64,000 nucleotides of DNA from Roseiarcus sp963783175 (GTDB taxonomy: Bacteria > Pseudomonadota > Alphaproteobacteria > Rhizobiales > Beijerinckiaceae), in contig CAWANG010000024.1 of the NCBI GenBank assembly GCA_963783175.1, positions 1 to 64,000 on the forward strand, written 5' to 3'. The notes below the pieces were generated by a model, which saw only the letters and a list, made by a program, of their open reading frames with translations, did no database searches and was not told the DNA's origin. Made by a program: the position numbers and the translations under genes. Shown in pieces: positions 11,167 to 20,093 of this stretch. How positions within the stretch are numbered: position 1 is the stretch's first letter; every line of letters starts with the position of its first letter.

Positions 11167-12513
11167 CTAACTTGACGTGCTCCGGAAGCCCAGAGTTGCG
11201 TCAACTGGGCTCTGCGGTTGCGCCGCATCGACGACCGCGCCCCGCAACGCGCCAACGAGGTAGAGCGAGCCCGTGACGAGCAGCCACGCGTTGGCCTTGA
11301 CAGCGAGCTCCATGCCGCGGCTCAGCGCCCGCTTCGGGTCCGGCTCGGCTTCGCTCGCAAGGCCGAGCGAAGCGGCGAGCGCCCGCAACTCGGCGGGAGA
11401 GCGGCCCCGGCTCGATCCCGGCAGATCGGTGAAGACGATCATCGAGGAGCGCTTGCCAAGTGCGCTCACGAAGCCATTCGCGTCCTTGTCGGCGGCGAGC
11501 GCGACGATGGCCACGCACGAGCGAGCGAGATCGGGCGCAAGAGCGAGGTCCCTGAGGACCGCCTCGAGATTGAAAGGCACATGGGCGCCGTCCAGCACGA
11601 CCGGTAGACGCCCCGACCCGACGTTGATGTCGAAGCGCTCCATGCGGCCCGGGAGCCGCGCGGCGGCGCGGGTCCCACCGTCGAGGAGCCAGGCGCCGAC
11701 CACGGCGTCGCCGAACGCGGGGGCGCTCACGCCTAGCTTGCCAAGCTGATCGAGCGCCGCGCCGGCGACCGCGACGTTCGTTTCCTCGATCGTCGCCGCG
11801 GCGCCGACGGGTGGCCGGATGACGAGCGAGCCGAGTTCGTCGGCCCTCGCCTGAATCACCCGCCCGGCTTCGTCATCCGCGTCGAGCGGCGTGATGAGCG
11901 CGGCGTGCGGCTTGAGAATGCCGACCTTCTCGCCTGCGATCGCCGCTCGCGTCTTTCCCAGAATCTCGGTGTGCTCGAGGCCGATGTTGGTGACGACGGC
12001 GATCTCGCCCATGACGATGTTGGTCGAGTCGAGCCTTCCGCCAAGCCCGACCTCCACCACCGCCCATTCGCGCCGCGTCTCGGCGAAAATGATAAAGGCG
12101 GCGGCGGTGAGAAGGTCGAACCAGGTGGCGTCGGCGGCGGGGGTTCCGGCCTTGCGCGCGGCCTCGTAAGCGTCGAGCGCGCGATCGAGGGCGCGGGCGA
12201 GCGAAGCCTCGTCGATGTCGCGTCCCTCAAGGCTGACCCGTTCTGTGATCCGCTCGACATGGGGGGAGGCATAGCGCCCGACGCGAAGCCCGGCCCGCAC
12301 GAGCGCGGCCTCGATCAGCGCCGAGACCGACCCTTTGCCCTTGGTTCCTGCGACGTGGATCGAGCGAAACGACTTTTGCGGTTCGCCAAGCCGCGCGGCA
12401 AGGTCGAGCATCGGCTCGAGCCCGACCCGCATCGTTGTGCGCGGCCGGCTCTCCCAGTTGGTCAAGGCGTCGAGGCGCGCCATCGCGCGCGCGAGCTCGT
12501 GATTCTCAGCCAT
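11167..12513 (-). CDS. folC: Bifunctional dihydrofolate synthase/folylpolyglutamate synthase
   Basis: 448-residue Mur-ligase-like enzyme that adds glutamate to dihydropteroate and reduced folates. P-loop HVAGTKGKGSVSA; ASPHVERITERV omega-loop region; VVEVGLGGRLDSTN; NIGLEHTEILG; and GAHVPFN in the C-terminal domain, where the usual family pattern is DGAHNP. The change to HV in that loop is a small deviation worth noting. Start ATG 12513 gives the typical N-terminus; 31 further residues upstream are not conserved-looking. Supplies polyglutamyl folates also used by the methyl-transfer operon downstream. Confidence 0.9.
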   Translation of the reverse strand: MAENHELARAMARLDALTNWESRPRTTMRVGLEPMLDLAARLGEPQKSFRSIHVAGTKGKGSVSALIEAALVRAGLRVGRYASPHVERITERVSLEGRDIDEASLARALDRALDAYEAARKAGTPAADATWFDLLTAAAFIIFAETRREWAVVEVGLGGRLDSTNIVMGEIAVVTNIGLEHTEILGKTRAAIAGEKVGILKPHAALITPLDADDEAGRVIQARADELGSLVIRPPVGAAATIEETNVAVAGAALDQLGKLGVSAPAFGDAVVGAWLLDGGTRAAARLPGRMERFDINVGSGRLPVVLDGAHVPFNLEAVLRDLALAPDLARSCVAIVALAADKDANGFVSALGKRSSMIVFTDLPGSSRGRSPAELRALAASLGLASEAEPDPKRALSRGMELAVKANAWLLVTGSLYLVGALRGAVVDAAQPQSPVDATLGFRSTSS

Positions 12514-12667
12514 CGCTCGCATGTTAAGGGAAACGGCAAGCATTTGGCGCCCGGGGCTCGAGGCCCGTTCGAGCGCCGGTCTGATCCGTGCGGCGGAACA
12601 GAACACGGGGTATTCGCGTTAGCAGGTTAACGGCGGATACATCCGTCCAGCCTGGAGACGCACCGAC

Positions 12668-12847
12668 ATGCCTGGAAACCTCATTTATTACGCGATTGTC
12701 TTGATCGTTGTCGCGCTGGTGGCGGCGCTACTCGGCTTTGGCGGCGTCTCCGCGACCGCCATGGGCGGGGCCCATCTGCTCATATGGTTGGCGGTTCTGG
12801 TGCTCATCATCGGCGTGGTGTTCGCCTTCATTCGTCGAGCATCATAG
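12668..12847 (+). CDS. DUF1328 small membrane protein
   Basis: 59-residue protein starting MPGNLIYYAIVLIVVALVA, with two hydrophobic segments separated by a Gly-rich turn (LLGFGGVSATA) and ending FAFIRRAS. Length and pattern match the DUF1328/YtjA family of tiny inner-membrane proteins, often stress-associated in proteobacteria. It is easy to miss because of its size. It diverges from folC. Function not established. Confidence 0.8.
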   Translation: MPGNLIYYAIVLIVVALVAALLGFGGVSATAMGGAHLLIWLAVLVLIIGVVFAFIRRAS

Positions 12848-13071
12848 CAGACCAACTGCGCGAACGCGTCGGGCGTCCTAGAGGCTGGCGCGCGTCGCCC
12901 GGGGCGGCCGCACCCGTCGTTGGTTGCTGCCGCATGGATCGAGAGCGAAAGGACTCTTGCAGGTTGCGCGTCGAGCGCTGAGATCAATCGTCGCTCAAGC
13001 CCGACCTGCATCTTCGCGCGCGGCTGCTGCTCCTAGTTGGCGGGCCCCTACGATCGCCGCCCCCTGCAGGA

Positions 13072-13689
13072 TTACTTCCGGGCTGTCCGATCGCGGACGC
13101 GACGATAGGCCGGCCGCGTCAAGCAGACGTCCAGCCATCGCGCCACATTCGAATGGCCGGAGATATCCAGCCGGGCCATTTTGCCCCAGACGAGAATGCT
13201 GGCCACGTTGAGGTCGACGACGGTAAAGCTGTCGCCGGCCAAAAACAGGCGCCCGACCAAAGCGGCGTCGAGGACTCCTAACGGTCTTTGCAGCAGCAAC
13301 GCGTCGCGCTCCGCGTGGGATGGATCGCGCGCGAATTCGGGCAACACAGCACGATGCAGCATCAAATCAAGCAGGAGCTCCTCCAACTCCAAAACCGCCC
13401 AAAAGCTCCACTGAGCGGCGAGCCCCAAGAGTTCGGGGTTGTCGCAGCGCATGGGTCCCTTGTACTTTTGCGCAAGGTAAATGTTGATCGCCATCGATTC
13501 CCACAACACCACGTCTCCATCCACGAGGGTAGGAATCCGCGCATTCGGATTGAGTCGCAGGTAGTCGGCGGTCTGTAAATCGTCGGGGCGCGTGCTCTTC
13601 TCGATCAGCTGGTAGGGCTCGCCAATCTCCTCGATCATCCACAGGCATCGCATCGCCCGGGACATGGCATTACCGTAAAGTTGAAGCAC
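13072..13689 (-). CDS. Glutathione S-transferase family protein
   Basis: 205 residues with an N-terminal thioredoxin-like domain (LQLYGNAMSRAMRCLWMIEE; NPNARIPTLVDGD; LWESMAINIYLAQKY, the glutathione-binding Glu-Ser) and an all-helical C-terminal domain (FTVVDLNVASIL). The GTG at 13689 is preferred because GGAGG lies 5 bases upstream and it places the beta1 strand at the N-terminus; the longer ORF adds 28 unrelated residues. The active-site position is Ser/Asn rather than Tyr. Substrate unknown. Confidence 0.85.
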   Translation of the reverse strand: MLQLYGNAMSRAMRCLWMIEEIGEPYQLIEKSTRPDDLQTADYLRLNPNARIPTLVDGDVVLWESMAINIYLAQKYKGPMRCDNPELLGLAAQWSFWAVLELEELLLDLMLHRAVLPEFARDPSHAERDALLLQRPLGVLDAALVGRLFLAGDSFTVVDLNVASILVWGKMARLDISGHSNVARWLDVCLTRPAYRRVRDRTARK

Positions 13690-13875
13690 TGCCGCCTCCG
13701 AAACTCCTGCCGCCAAACTCCCGTCGCGATCCGAAATCCATAAGCCATGGGCAGGACAAAGAAAACGCGCCAAGGCGGATTTTCGCTGTCAATCGAGAGG
13801 CGGGCGTCTTAAGGAGGCTTCGGGGGCCGGGCTTACGAATTGTCAGACGCCGGCGGCGGGCGCGCGGGGGCTTCA

Positions 13876-15069
13876 GTGGATCACTTCGCGGCGGGGACGG
13901 CCGCCTCCTCCTCGAGGCTTGCGACGTCGTCGAAGCGATCGCTTCCTGTTTTCGCGATTGTGCTAGTTGCTTTCTCACTCGTCGGCTGCGCCTCGCGGCC
14001 GGAAACTGGTTTTCTGAGCGCGGTCGCGCTGAGTTCTCCGAGCGCCACCGACCACACACTGCTTGTCGCAACGACACGGGAACGGGACGACCGGCCGGGC
14101 ACGCTGTTCAACGGCGACCGGGCGAGCGCCACCGACTATGCCGAGTTGACGATCTCGATTCCCCCGAACCATCGGCAAGGCGAGATCGAATGGGCGGCGA
14201 CGCCGCCCGGCGATCCGAACCAGGATTTCGTCGTCCGCGACGAAAGATATCTCGATGGCGACAAGGCGTTTGTTCAGGCGCTGAACGCCCAGCTGGCGCG
14301 TCGGCCGCCCGGCAGCCGCAATGTTTTTCTGTTCATCCATGGCTTCAACACGATGTTTGCCGAGGCGGTCTACCGCGCGGCGCAGCTGGCCCACGATTCG
14401 AAAGCCCCCGGCGTCCCGGTGCTGTTCACCTGGGCGTCGCGCGGAAACGCGACCGCCTATGTCTACGATCTCAATAGCGCGACCGTGGCGCGCGACGGGC
14501 TCGAGCACACGCTGCGTCTCCTGCTCGACAGCAACGCGGAAAAGGTCAGCGTGCTCGCCCATTCCATGGGCAACTGGGTCACGGTCGAGGCGTTCCGGCA
14601 GATCAAGATTTCGGGCGACCTCGATCATTCAAACAAGATCGGCAACATCATACTGGCTGCGCCCGACATCGACATCGATGTCTTCAAATCGCAATTGCGC
14701 CGCTTCGGCAAGCCGCGCAAGCCCTTCTACGTCGTGCTCTCCCAGGACGATCGGGCCCTGTTTCTGTCGAGAACCATCGCTGGCGGCGTCACGCGTGTCG
14801 GCGACAGCGCCGATACCGCCGAGCTCGCCTCGCTCGGGGCGACCGTCATCGATCTCACCGACGTCAAGGCGACCGACGCGACGAACCACGACAAATTCGT
14901 CCAGCTCGCCTCCGTCGCGCCCGAGCTGCGCAGCACTCTTGCGCACGGCATCCCGGCAAATTCCCGCGCGAGCGACGCGGGCGACAAAGCCGTGAGCGGC
15001 GTCGGCGCGATCGTCTCGCTCCCCATCACGCTGCTCGGCGCGCCGGTCAGGATCATCGCCAATCAATAG
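13876..15069 (+). CDS. Alpha/beta-hydrolase (DUF900) lipoprotein
   Basis: About 397 residues. A basic N-terminus and hydrophobic run lead to the lipobox LVGC, suggesting outer-membrane or periplasmic lipoprotein sorting. The body is a DUF900-type esterase/lipase fold: FLFIHGFNTMF (oxyanion HG motif), VLAHSMGNW (nucleophile Ser in an SMG elbow), APDIDIDVF (acidic residue) and NHDKF near the end (probable catalytic His). Start is uncertain: GTG 13876 used here, TTG 13840 also possible. Diverges from the GST gene. Natural substrate unknown. Confidence 0.8.
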   Translation: MDHFAAGTAASSSRLATSSKRSLPVFAIVLVAFSLVGCASRPETGFLSAVALSSPSATDHTLLVATTRERDDRPGTLFNGDRASATDYAELTISIPPNHRQGEIEWAATPPGDPNQDFVVRDERYLDGDKAFVQALNAQLARRPPGSRNVFLFIHGFNTMFAEAVYRAAQLAHDSKAPGVPVLFTWASRGNATAYVYDLNSATVARDGLEHTLRLLLDSNAEKVSVLAHSMGNWVTVEAFRQIKISGDLDHSNKIGNIILAAPDIDIDVFKSQLRRFGKPRKPFYVVLSQDDRALFLSRTIAGGVTRVGDSADTAELASLGATVIDLTDVKATDATNHDKFVQLASVAPELRSTLAHGIPANSRASDAGDKAVSGVGAIVSLPITLLGAPVRIIANQ

Positions 15070-15091
15070 GCGCCCATCCCGACTTTGTCGG

Positions 15092-17107
15092 CTATGCTGT
15101 CTTCGGGGAGGCCGACCGCCTTCTCCTGCGCCCGCCCTCTCCGCCCGGCTCCTTGCGCGCCGGCAGATCGACGCGCTGGCTGAGGTTCGGAAAGGCGTCC
15201 TCCTTGTTGGGGAACGCCATCGCGGCGACGAAATGGCGCTGGAAGGCGGGCTCGATCGCGGTCTCGATCTTCTCGATTCCCCGCACCACGCTCTCGATCT
15301 CGGCCCGCGCGGCGAGGTTGAGAAGGGCGATGCGGGCGCCCGTTCCGGCTGCGTTGCCGGCGCTTGCGACCTTGGCGAGATCGCAGTCGGGAATGAGGCC
15401 GAGCGTCATCGCGTAGACGGGGTCGATATGGCTGCCGAAGGCGCCGGCGAGGGTGACGCGCTCGGGCGCGGCGCCGGCGCGCTCGGTCAGGAGCTTGGCG
15501 CCGGCGTAGAGCGCGGCCTTGGCGAGCTGGATAGCGCGCACGTCGGTCTGGTAGACGAGGAGCCGCGGTGCGCCCTCGTTGAGCACATAGGCGAAGGTGC
15601 GGCCCACCTGCTCCACCCGCGGCGTTCGGCTCGCAAGCTCGCCGTCGATCACGCCGTCTTCCGACACGATCCCGGTGAGGAACATTTCGGCGATCGCCTC
15701 GATGATCCCCGAGCCGCAGACGCCGGTGACGCCGATCGTTCCGGTCGCCGCCGCGAAGCCCGGCTCGTCGGACCACAGATCGCTGCCGATCACCTTGAAG
15801 CGCGGCTCGAGCGTCGAGCGGTCGATTCGCACGCGCTCGATCGCGCCCGGCGCCGCGCGCTGGCCGCAGGAGATCTGCGCCCCCTCGAAGGCCGGGCCGG
15901 TCGGCGAGGAGCAGGCGAGAAGCCGCTCGCGGTTGCCGAACACGATCTCGGCGTTGGTGCCGACGTCAACGAGAAGGGTCAGCTCGTCCTTGAGGTAGGG
16001 GCCCTCGGCGAGCACGACGCCGGCCGCATCCGCGCCGACATGGCCGGCGATGCAGGGGAGCGCATAGACGAAGGCGCCGGGCGCGATGTCGAGGCCGAGC
16101 TCGCGCGCGCGCGTTTCATAAGCCGCGTCGATGGTCAGCGCGAACGGCGCCCCGCCGAGCTCGGTCGGATCGAGGCCGAGAACGAGGTGATGCATGATCG
16201 GATTGCCGACCATTGTCACTTCCAGGATTTCGCCGCGCGCGACGCCGGCCTCTTGCGCGGCCTCGCCGATCAGCCCGTCCATGGCCTCGCGCACCGTGCG
16301 CGTCAGCTCGCTTGCGCCGCCTGGGTTCATCATCACGTAGGAGACGCGGCTCATGAGATCCTCGCCGAAGCGGATCTGCGGGTTCATCGCCCCGCAGGCG
16401 GCGGCGACCTCGCCGGTCATGAGATCGGTCAGGTGGGCGGCGATCGTGGTCGAGCCGACGTCGATCGCGACGCCGTAAGCGCGCTCGGCGAAACCGGGCA
16501 TGACAGCGACGATGTCGCGGTCCTTGCGCAGCGCCGCGGTGACTTTCCATTGCCCGGCGCGCAGCGCCTTTTGCAGCGTGGCGAGCGTGGCGAGATCGGC
16601 GGTCGTCTCGGCCAAGCCCCATTGCTCGCGGAGCGCCTGTTGCAGACGGCGAAGATCGCTTGCCGGCTCGTGCATGTCCGGCTCGGCGACTTCGACGTAG
16701 CAAAGGCGCACGACCGGATCGATTTCGATCGGATGGGTTTCGGCGCGCTTACGCACGACCTGGCGATGGACCTGGCTTTCGGGCGGCACGTCGATGACGA
16801 GATCGCCGCATATCCTGGCCTGGCATCCGAGTCGCCGGCCGGCGGAAAACGGTCCGCGCTTTTCGGCGTAGCGGCTTTCGACCTCGCCCCATGGGCTCAC
16901 ATGATCGGCGCTTGAACGAATAGCGTGCTTGGCGAAATCGCCTTCGGCGATTTCGACCTGACAGCGGCCGCAAATGCCTCGCCCGCCGCAGACCGAATCG
17001 AGATCGACCCCGAGCTCGCGCGCCGCGGCGAGCAGGCTCGTGCCGTCGGCAAACTCACCCCGCTTTCCGGATGGCGTGAAGACGACGCGGTGGGCGCTCA
17101 ACGGCAA
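15092..17107 (-). CDS. ASKHA-domain 2Fe-2S protein, corrinoid activator (RACo/RamA-like, DUF4445)
   Basis: 671 residues. The N-terminal ferredoxin-like domain has CGGRGICGRCQ and a later GCQARICGD that can ligate a [2Fe-2S] cluster. After a linker follows an actin-like ATPase region (VAIDVGSTTIAAHLTD; TLLVDVGTNAEIVFG; CGSGIIEAIAE). This architecture is that of reductive activators that return inactive Co(II) corrinoid proteins to Co(I). It is the last gene of the corrinoid/THF operon, 4 bases after the methyltransferase, consistent with repairing the corrinoid protein encoded at 21283-21990. Confidence 0.85.
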   Translation of the reverse strand: MPLSAHRVVFTPSGKRGEFADGTSLLAAARELGVDLDSVCGGRGICGRCQVEIAEGDFAKHAIRSSADHVSPWGEVESRYAEKRGPFSAGRRLGCQARICGDLVIDVPPESQVHRQVVRKRAETHPIEIDPVVRLCYVEVAEPDMHEPASDLRRLQQALREQWGLAETTADLATLATLQKALRAGQWKVTAALRKDRDIVAVMPGFAERAYGVAIDVGSTTIAAHLTDLMTGEVAAACGAMNPQIRFGEDLMSRVSYVMMNPGGASELTRTVREAMDGLIGEAAQEAGVARGEILEVTMVGNPIMHHLVLGLDPTELGGAPFALTIDAAYETRARELGLDIAPGAFVYALPCIAGHVGADAAGVVLAEGPYLKDELTLLVDVGTNAEIVFGNRERLLACSSPTGPAFEGAQISCGQRAAPGAIERVRIDRSTLEPRFKVIGSDLWSDEPGFAAATGTIGVTGVCGSGIIEAIAEMFLTGIVSEDGVIDGELASRTPRVEQVGRTFAYVLNEGAPRLLVYQTDVRAIQLAKAALYAGAKLLTERAGAAPERVTLAGAFGSHIDPVYAMTLGLIPDCDLAKVASAGNAAGTGARIALLNLAARAEIESVVRGIEKIETAIEPAFQRHFVAAMAFPNKEDAFPNLSQRVDLPARKEPGGEGGRRRRRSASPKTA

Positions 17108-17111
17108 CGCC

Positions 17112-18020
17112 TCACGCCCGGGCGCGCCGGCGGCCCTCGCGCCGGCCGCCGCCCGCGCCCGCCTCTCCCTCCGGCGCGGGCTCGCGATATTTGCGGATCC
17201 ATTGGCCGCAATTGGGGTCGTGGCCCATCACGACGTCGGCGCCGAGAATCGCCTGGATGTCCTCGGCATGGAGCGGGTTCATGATCGCCGAAGTCAGTCC
17301 GGCGCCGATCATCATCGGCAGGAATGTCGCCGCGAGGCCGCGGCGGTTGGGCAGGCCGAAGGAAAAATTCGATGCGCCGCAACTCGTGTTGACCTTGAGC
17401 TCGCCATGCAGGCGGCGCAGCAGATGCATGAGCTTCGCGCCGGCGTCCCCGATCGCGCCGACCGGCATAACCAGCGGGTCGACGACGACGTCCGCGCGCT
17501 TGATGCCGTGATCCGCCGCCCGCTCGACGATTTTCCTGGCGACCGCGTAGCGGACGTCGGGATCCTCCGAGATTCCGGTCTCGTCGTTGGAGATCGCGAT
17601 CACCGCCGCGTCGTATTTCTTGACGAGCGGCAGCACGCGCTCGAGCCGCTCCTCCTCTCCGGTGACCGAATTGACCAGAGGCCGGCCTTTATAGGCCGCG
17701 AGGCCCGCTTCCAGCGCTTCGACGATCGAGGAATCGATCGACAGCGGGACCTCGACCGTTTCCTGCACCAGCTTGACGCATTCGGCGAGGATGCGGGGCT
17801 CGTCGGCGAGCGGAATGCCGGCGTTGACGTCGAGCATCTGCGCGCCGGCCTCGACCTGGGCCAGCGCCTCGGCGACGACGCGGCTATAGTCCCCTGCCGC
17901 CATCTCGGCCGCGAGCGACTTGCGCCCAGTCGGGTTGATGCGCTCGCCGATCATGACGAAGCGGCGCTCGAAGCCGATTACGACTTCCTTTTTGGCCGAG
18001 GAGACGATGGTGTCGGTCAT
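17112..18020 (-). CDS. Methyltetrahydrofolate:corrinoid methyltransferase (pterin-binding)
   Basis: 302 residues of the MtgA/AcsE/MtrH-like pterin-binding TIM barrel. Motifs: MIGERINPTGRKSL at the N-terminus, QMLDVNAGIP (pterin Asp-Asn), LSIDSS, LVNSVTGEEERL, IAISNDETG, DPLVMPVGA and SCGASNFSFGLP. It transfers a methyl group between a corrinoid protein and THF. ATG 18020 has an AAAGGA ribosome site and is preferred over a longer ORF reaching 18239. The next gene follows after 4 bases. The 215 bases upstream to metF hold no recognised gene. Confidence 0.88.
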   Translation of the reverse strand: MTDTIVSSAKKEVVIGFERRFVMIGERINPTGRKSLAAEMAAGDYSRVVAEALAQVEAGAQMLDVNAGIPLADEPRILAECVKLVQETVEVPLSIDSSIVEALEAGLAAYKGRPLVNSVTGEEERLERVLPLVKKYDAAVIAISNDETGISEDPDVRYAVARKIVERAADHGIKRADVVVDPLVMPVGAIGDAGAKLMHLLRRLHGELKVNTSCGASNFSFGLPNRRGLAATFLPMMIGAGLTSAIMNPLHAEDIQAILGADVVMGHDPNCGQWIRKYREPAPEGEAGAGGGRREGRRRARA

Positions 18021-18235
18021 TAACGGTCCTTTCCCCTTCTTCGGCGAAGCGCGGCGAAGGTGGCCCGATGGCGGATGGGGTGCGGAATCAGGCGCCGGTC
18101 CGATGCAGGTTCGCTGCACCGATCGCTCAAGTCGTCTGAGTCGCGACGACGGTCCACACCTCCCATCCGGCTCTCCGCGCCACATTCCCCAGCAAGCTGG
18201 CGCAGGGATCACAGTGCGCGCCAGAGCCCAGCTAG

Positions 18236-19279
18236 TCACCCCTCCAGGCTCTCGACCGGCTGCATCTTGGGGATGAAATCGCGCCGCCAGGGCGCGCGGC
18301 CGCGCAGCACCCCGGACTCGTGGACTATCTCGGCGACCTTCTGCTCCTGCCGATAGGCCATCACATGCACGCCGGCGACTCCAGGCTCCTCCCGCAAAGC
18401 CTGGATCATCTCGATGCAGATGCGCTTGCCCTCCGCGCGCTCATCGGCTGCGCCCTCGAGCCGGGCGATGACGGCGTCGGGGATATGGACGCCGGCGACG
18501 CTCGCGCGCATCCAGCGCGCGGCCTTCGCCGAGGCGAGCGGACCGACGCCAACCAGAATAAAGCATCGCTCGTCGAGGCCGAGGTCGCGCGCCTTGACCA
18601 TGAAGGTCCTCAGCATCGTAAGGTCGAAGCAATACTGGGTCTGCACGAACTGCGCGCCGGCGTCGATCTTCTTGGCCAGCCTGATGGGGCGGAAATCATG
18701 CGGCGGCGCGAACGGGTTCTCCGCCGCGCCGAGGAAGACGCGTGGGGCCGTCGTCAGTTTCCGCCCCGACATGAACCGACCCTCGTCGCGCATCGTGCGG
18801 ATGACCGAAAGCAGCGCGATCGAGTCGAGATCGAAGACCGGTTTAGCCTCCGGGTGGTCGCCGCATTGCACGCCATCGCCGGTGAGGCAGAGCACGTTGC
18901 CGACGCCGAGCGCCGCCGCGCCGAGCACGTTGCCCTGAATGGCGATGCGGTTATAGTCGCGGCAGGAAATCTGCATCACCGGCGAATAGCCGATCCGCGT
19001 AAGGATCGCGCAGACCGCAACGCTCGACATGTGACAATGCGCGCCCGAGCCGTCGGTGGCGTTGATGCCGTCGACCCAGCCCTCGAAATTGCGCGCCCGC
19101 TTCTCGACGTCCTCGACATTGGCCGAATCCGGCGGGCTGAGCTCGGCGGTGACCGCGAACTCGCCCCGTCGAAGCACCCGCTCGAGCCGCCCGCGCGATG
19201 AATGGCCGGGCAGGTCGACGAGGGGGGCTGCTGGATCGGCGCCGATGTCGTGGGGGTGAGGAAGCTCGGCGGCCATCAT
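18236..19279 (-). CDS. metF: Methylenetetrahydrofolate reductase
   Basis: 347-residue MTHFR TIM barrel. FAVTAELSPPDS near the N-terminus carries the catalytic Glu; INATDGSGAHCHMSS; LCLTGDGV for FAD/folate; DAGAQFVQTQYCFD; and ILVGVGPLAS. ATG 19279 forms an ATGA overlap with the MetV-like gene. In this operon it probably runs oxidatively, taking methyl-THF from the corrinoid transferase to methylene-THF; that direction is inferred from neighbours. The C-terminal regulatory domain of eukaryotic MTHFR is absent, as usual in bacteria. Confidence 0.88.
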   Translation of the reverse strand: MMAAELPHPHDIGADPAAPLVDLPGHSSRGRLERVLRRGEFAVTAELSPPDSANVEDVEKRARNFEGWVDGINATDGSGAHCHMSSVAVCAILTRIGYSPVMQISCRDYNRIAIQGNVLGAAALGVGNVLCLTGDGVQCGDHPEAKPVFDLDSIALLSVIRTMRDEGRFMSGRKLTTAPRVFLGAAENPFAPPHDFRPIRLAKKIDAGAQFVQTQYCFDLTMLRTFMVKARDLGLDERCFILVGVGPLASAKAARWMRASVAGVHIPDAVIARLEGAADERAEGKRICIEMIQALREEPGVAGVHVMAYRQEQKVAEIVHESGVLRGRAPWRRDFIPKMQPVESLEG

Positions 19280-19791
19280 CCCGCCGCCTCGCCTTTCTCG
19301 CGCGCGAGCCGCATCCAGGCGGACGAGCCTTTGAGCGCGTGGTTGACCGGCGGCAGAATCTCGGCGATCGCGGCCCCGTCGCGCATGCCGAGGCTGCCCT
19401 CGTAGGCCAACGCCCAGACGCACGGCATATCGGGGTAGACCTCGCAATTGCCGTTGGCCCGGACGCCGCCGCACGGGCCGTTGCGCAAGCCTTTCGGGCA
19501 ATTCATCGGGCACGACATACCGGTTTTCGACAGCACACAGTCGCCGCACATCCGGCAATCGAACAGGAAGCCCTTGACGCCGGCTTCGAGCGCCGCGACC
19601 GGACGTTCGAGGCGGGCAAAGCCGATCCGCTGAAGGATCGGCGCGACGGCGGCGATCGCCGCTTCGAAGCGCCCGTAGAGGCGCTCCATCAGCGCCGAAT
19701 GGCGGACGCTCCAGGCCCTCATCCACGGGTTGCGCCGCGGCGGCGGCCATTTTCCCCGCGGCTCGAACGCGGACGGCGTGAGCGCGGTCAA
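19276..19791 (-). CDS. MetV-like cysteine-rich protein (MTHFR C-terminal domain family)
   Basis: About 171 residues with nine Cys in a compact block (CRMCGDCVLSKTGMSCPMNC, then GPCGG, GNCEVY, MPCVW), the zinc/iron-sulfur signature of the MTHFR_C/MetV family that partners with short MetF proteins. The likely start is TTG 19791, giving a TTGA overlap with the preceding gene; the in-frame ORF extending to 20145 is an unrelated shadow of that gene. Strong overlap on both sides indicates stoichiometric translation with MetF. It probably connects MetF to an electron acceptor (family-based inference). Confidence 0.8.
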   Translation of the reverse strand: MTALTPSAFEPRGKWPPPRRNPWMRAWSVRHSALMERLYGRFEAAIAAVAPILQRIGFARLERPVAALEAGVKGFLFDCRMCGDCVLSKTGMSCPMNCPKGLRNGPCGGVRANGNCEVYPDMPCVWALAYEGSLGMRDGAAIAEILPPVNHALKGSSAWMRLAREKGEAAG

Positions 19792-20093
19792 GTCGGGCCT
19801 TCGCGCCCATTGTGCTTGGCGAGCAGGGCCAGGCGGTGGGTGTCGTATTCCGTCTCCAGCCGCTCGGCGGCGGCGGCGGCTTCCTTCTCCAGATCGTCGC
19901 CGCAGGGGATCGGCTCGCCTCGCCGCCATTCGGCGAGATAGGCGTCGTCGCTCTTCGCGCCGGCGTGCATCGCCGCCGCGTCGATGGCGCGGATGAACCG
20001 CTCCGACAATTCGCGTTTTGCCGCCGAACGTCCGGCCTTGACGATGACCTGGCTCGGGATGTCTCGCCAGTAGAGGACGGTCAGGCTGGCCAT
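19788..20093 (-). CDS. Virulence-factor-domain small protein
   Basis: 101 residues starting MASLTVLYWRDIPSQVIVKA, matching the small 'Virulence_fact' family (Pfam name) found beside corrinoid and MetF genes; despite the name no virulence role is implied. It contains EWRRGEPIPCGDDL and a helical Glu/Ala C-terminus. No membrane or signal features. It starts inside the 3' end of the DUF1638 gene (13-base overlap) and its stop overlaps the MetV start. Role in methyl transfer unknown; conserved company suggests an accessory or chaperone. Confidence 0.75.
   Translation of the reverse strand: MASLTVLYWRDIPSQVIVKAGRSAAKRELSERFIRAIDAAAMHAGAKSDDAYLAEWRRGEPIPCGDDLEKEAAAAAERLETEYDTHRLALLAKHNGREGPT

Noticed and set aside
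15233..16915. 560-codon plus-strand ORF opposite the corrinoid activator gene
   Set aside because: Low-complexity Gly/Ala/Asp/Arg composition and exact antisense register to a clearly coding gene.
18021..18235. Possible N-terminal extension or small gene ahead of the methyl-THF transferase
   Set aside because: The in-frame residues do not resemble this family, and ATG 18020 has a ribosome site. I also saw no cobalamin or SAM riboswitch pattern I could support.
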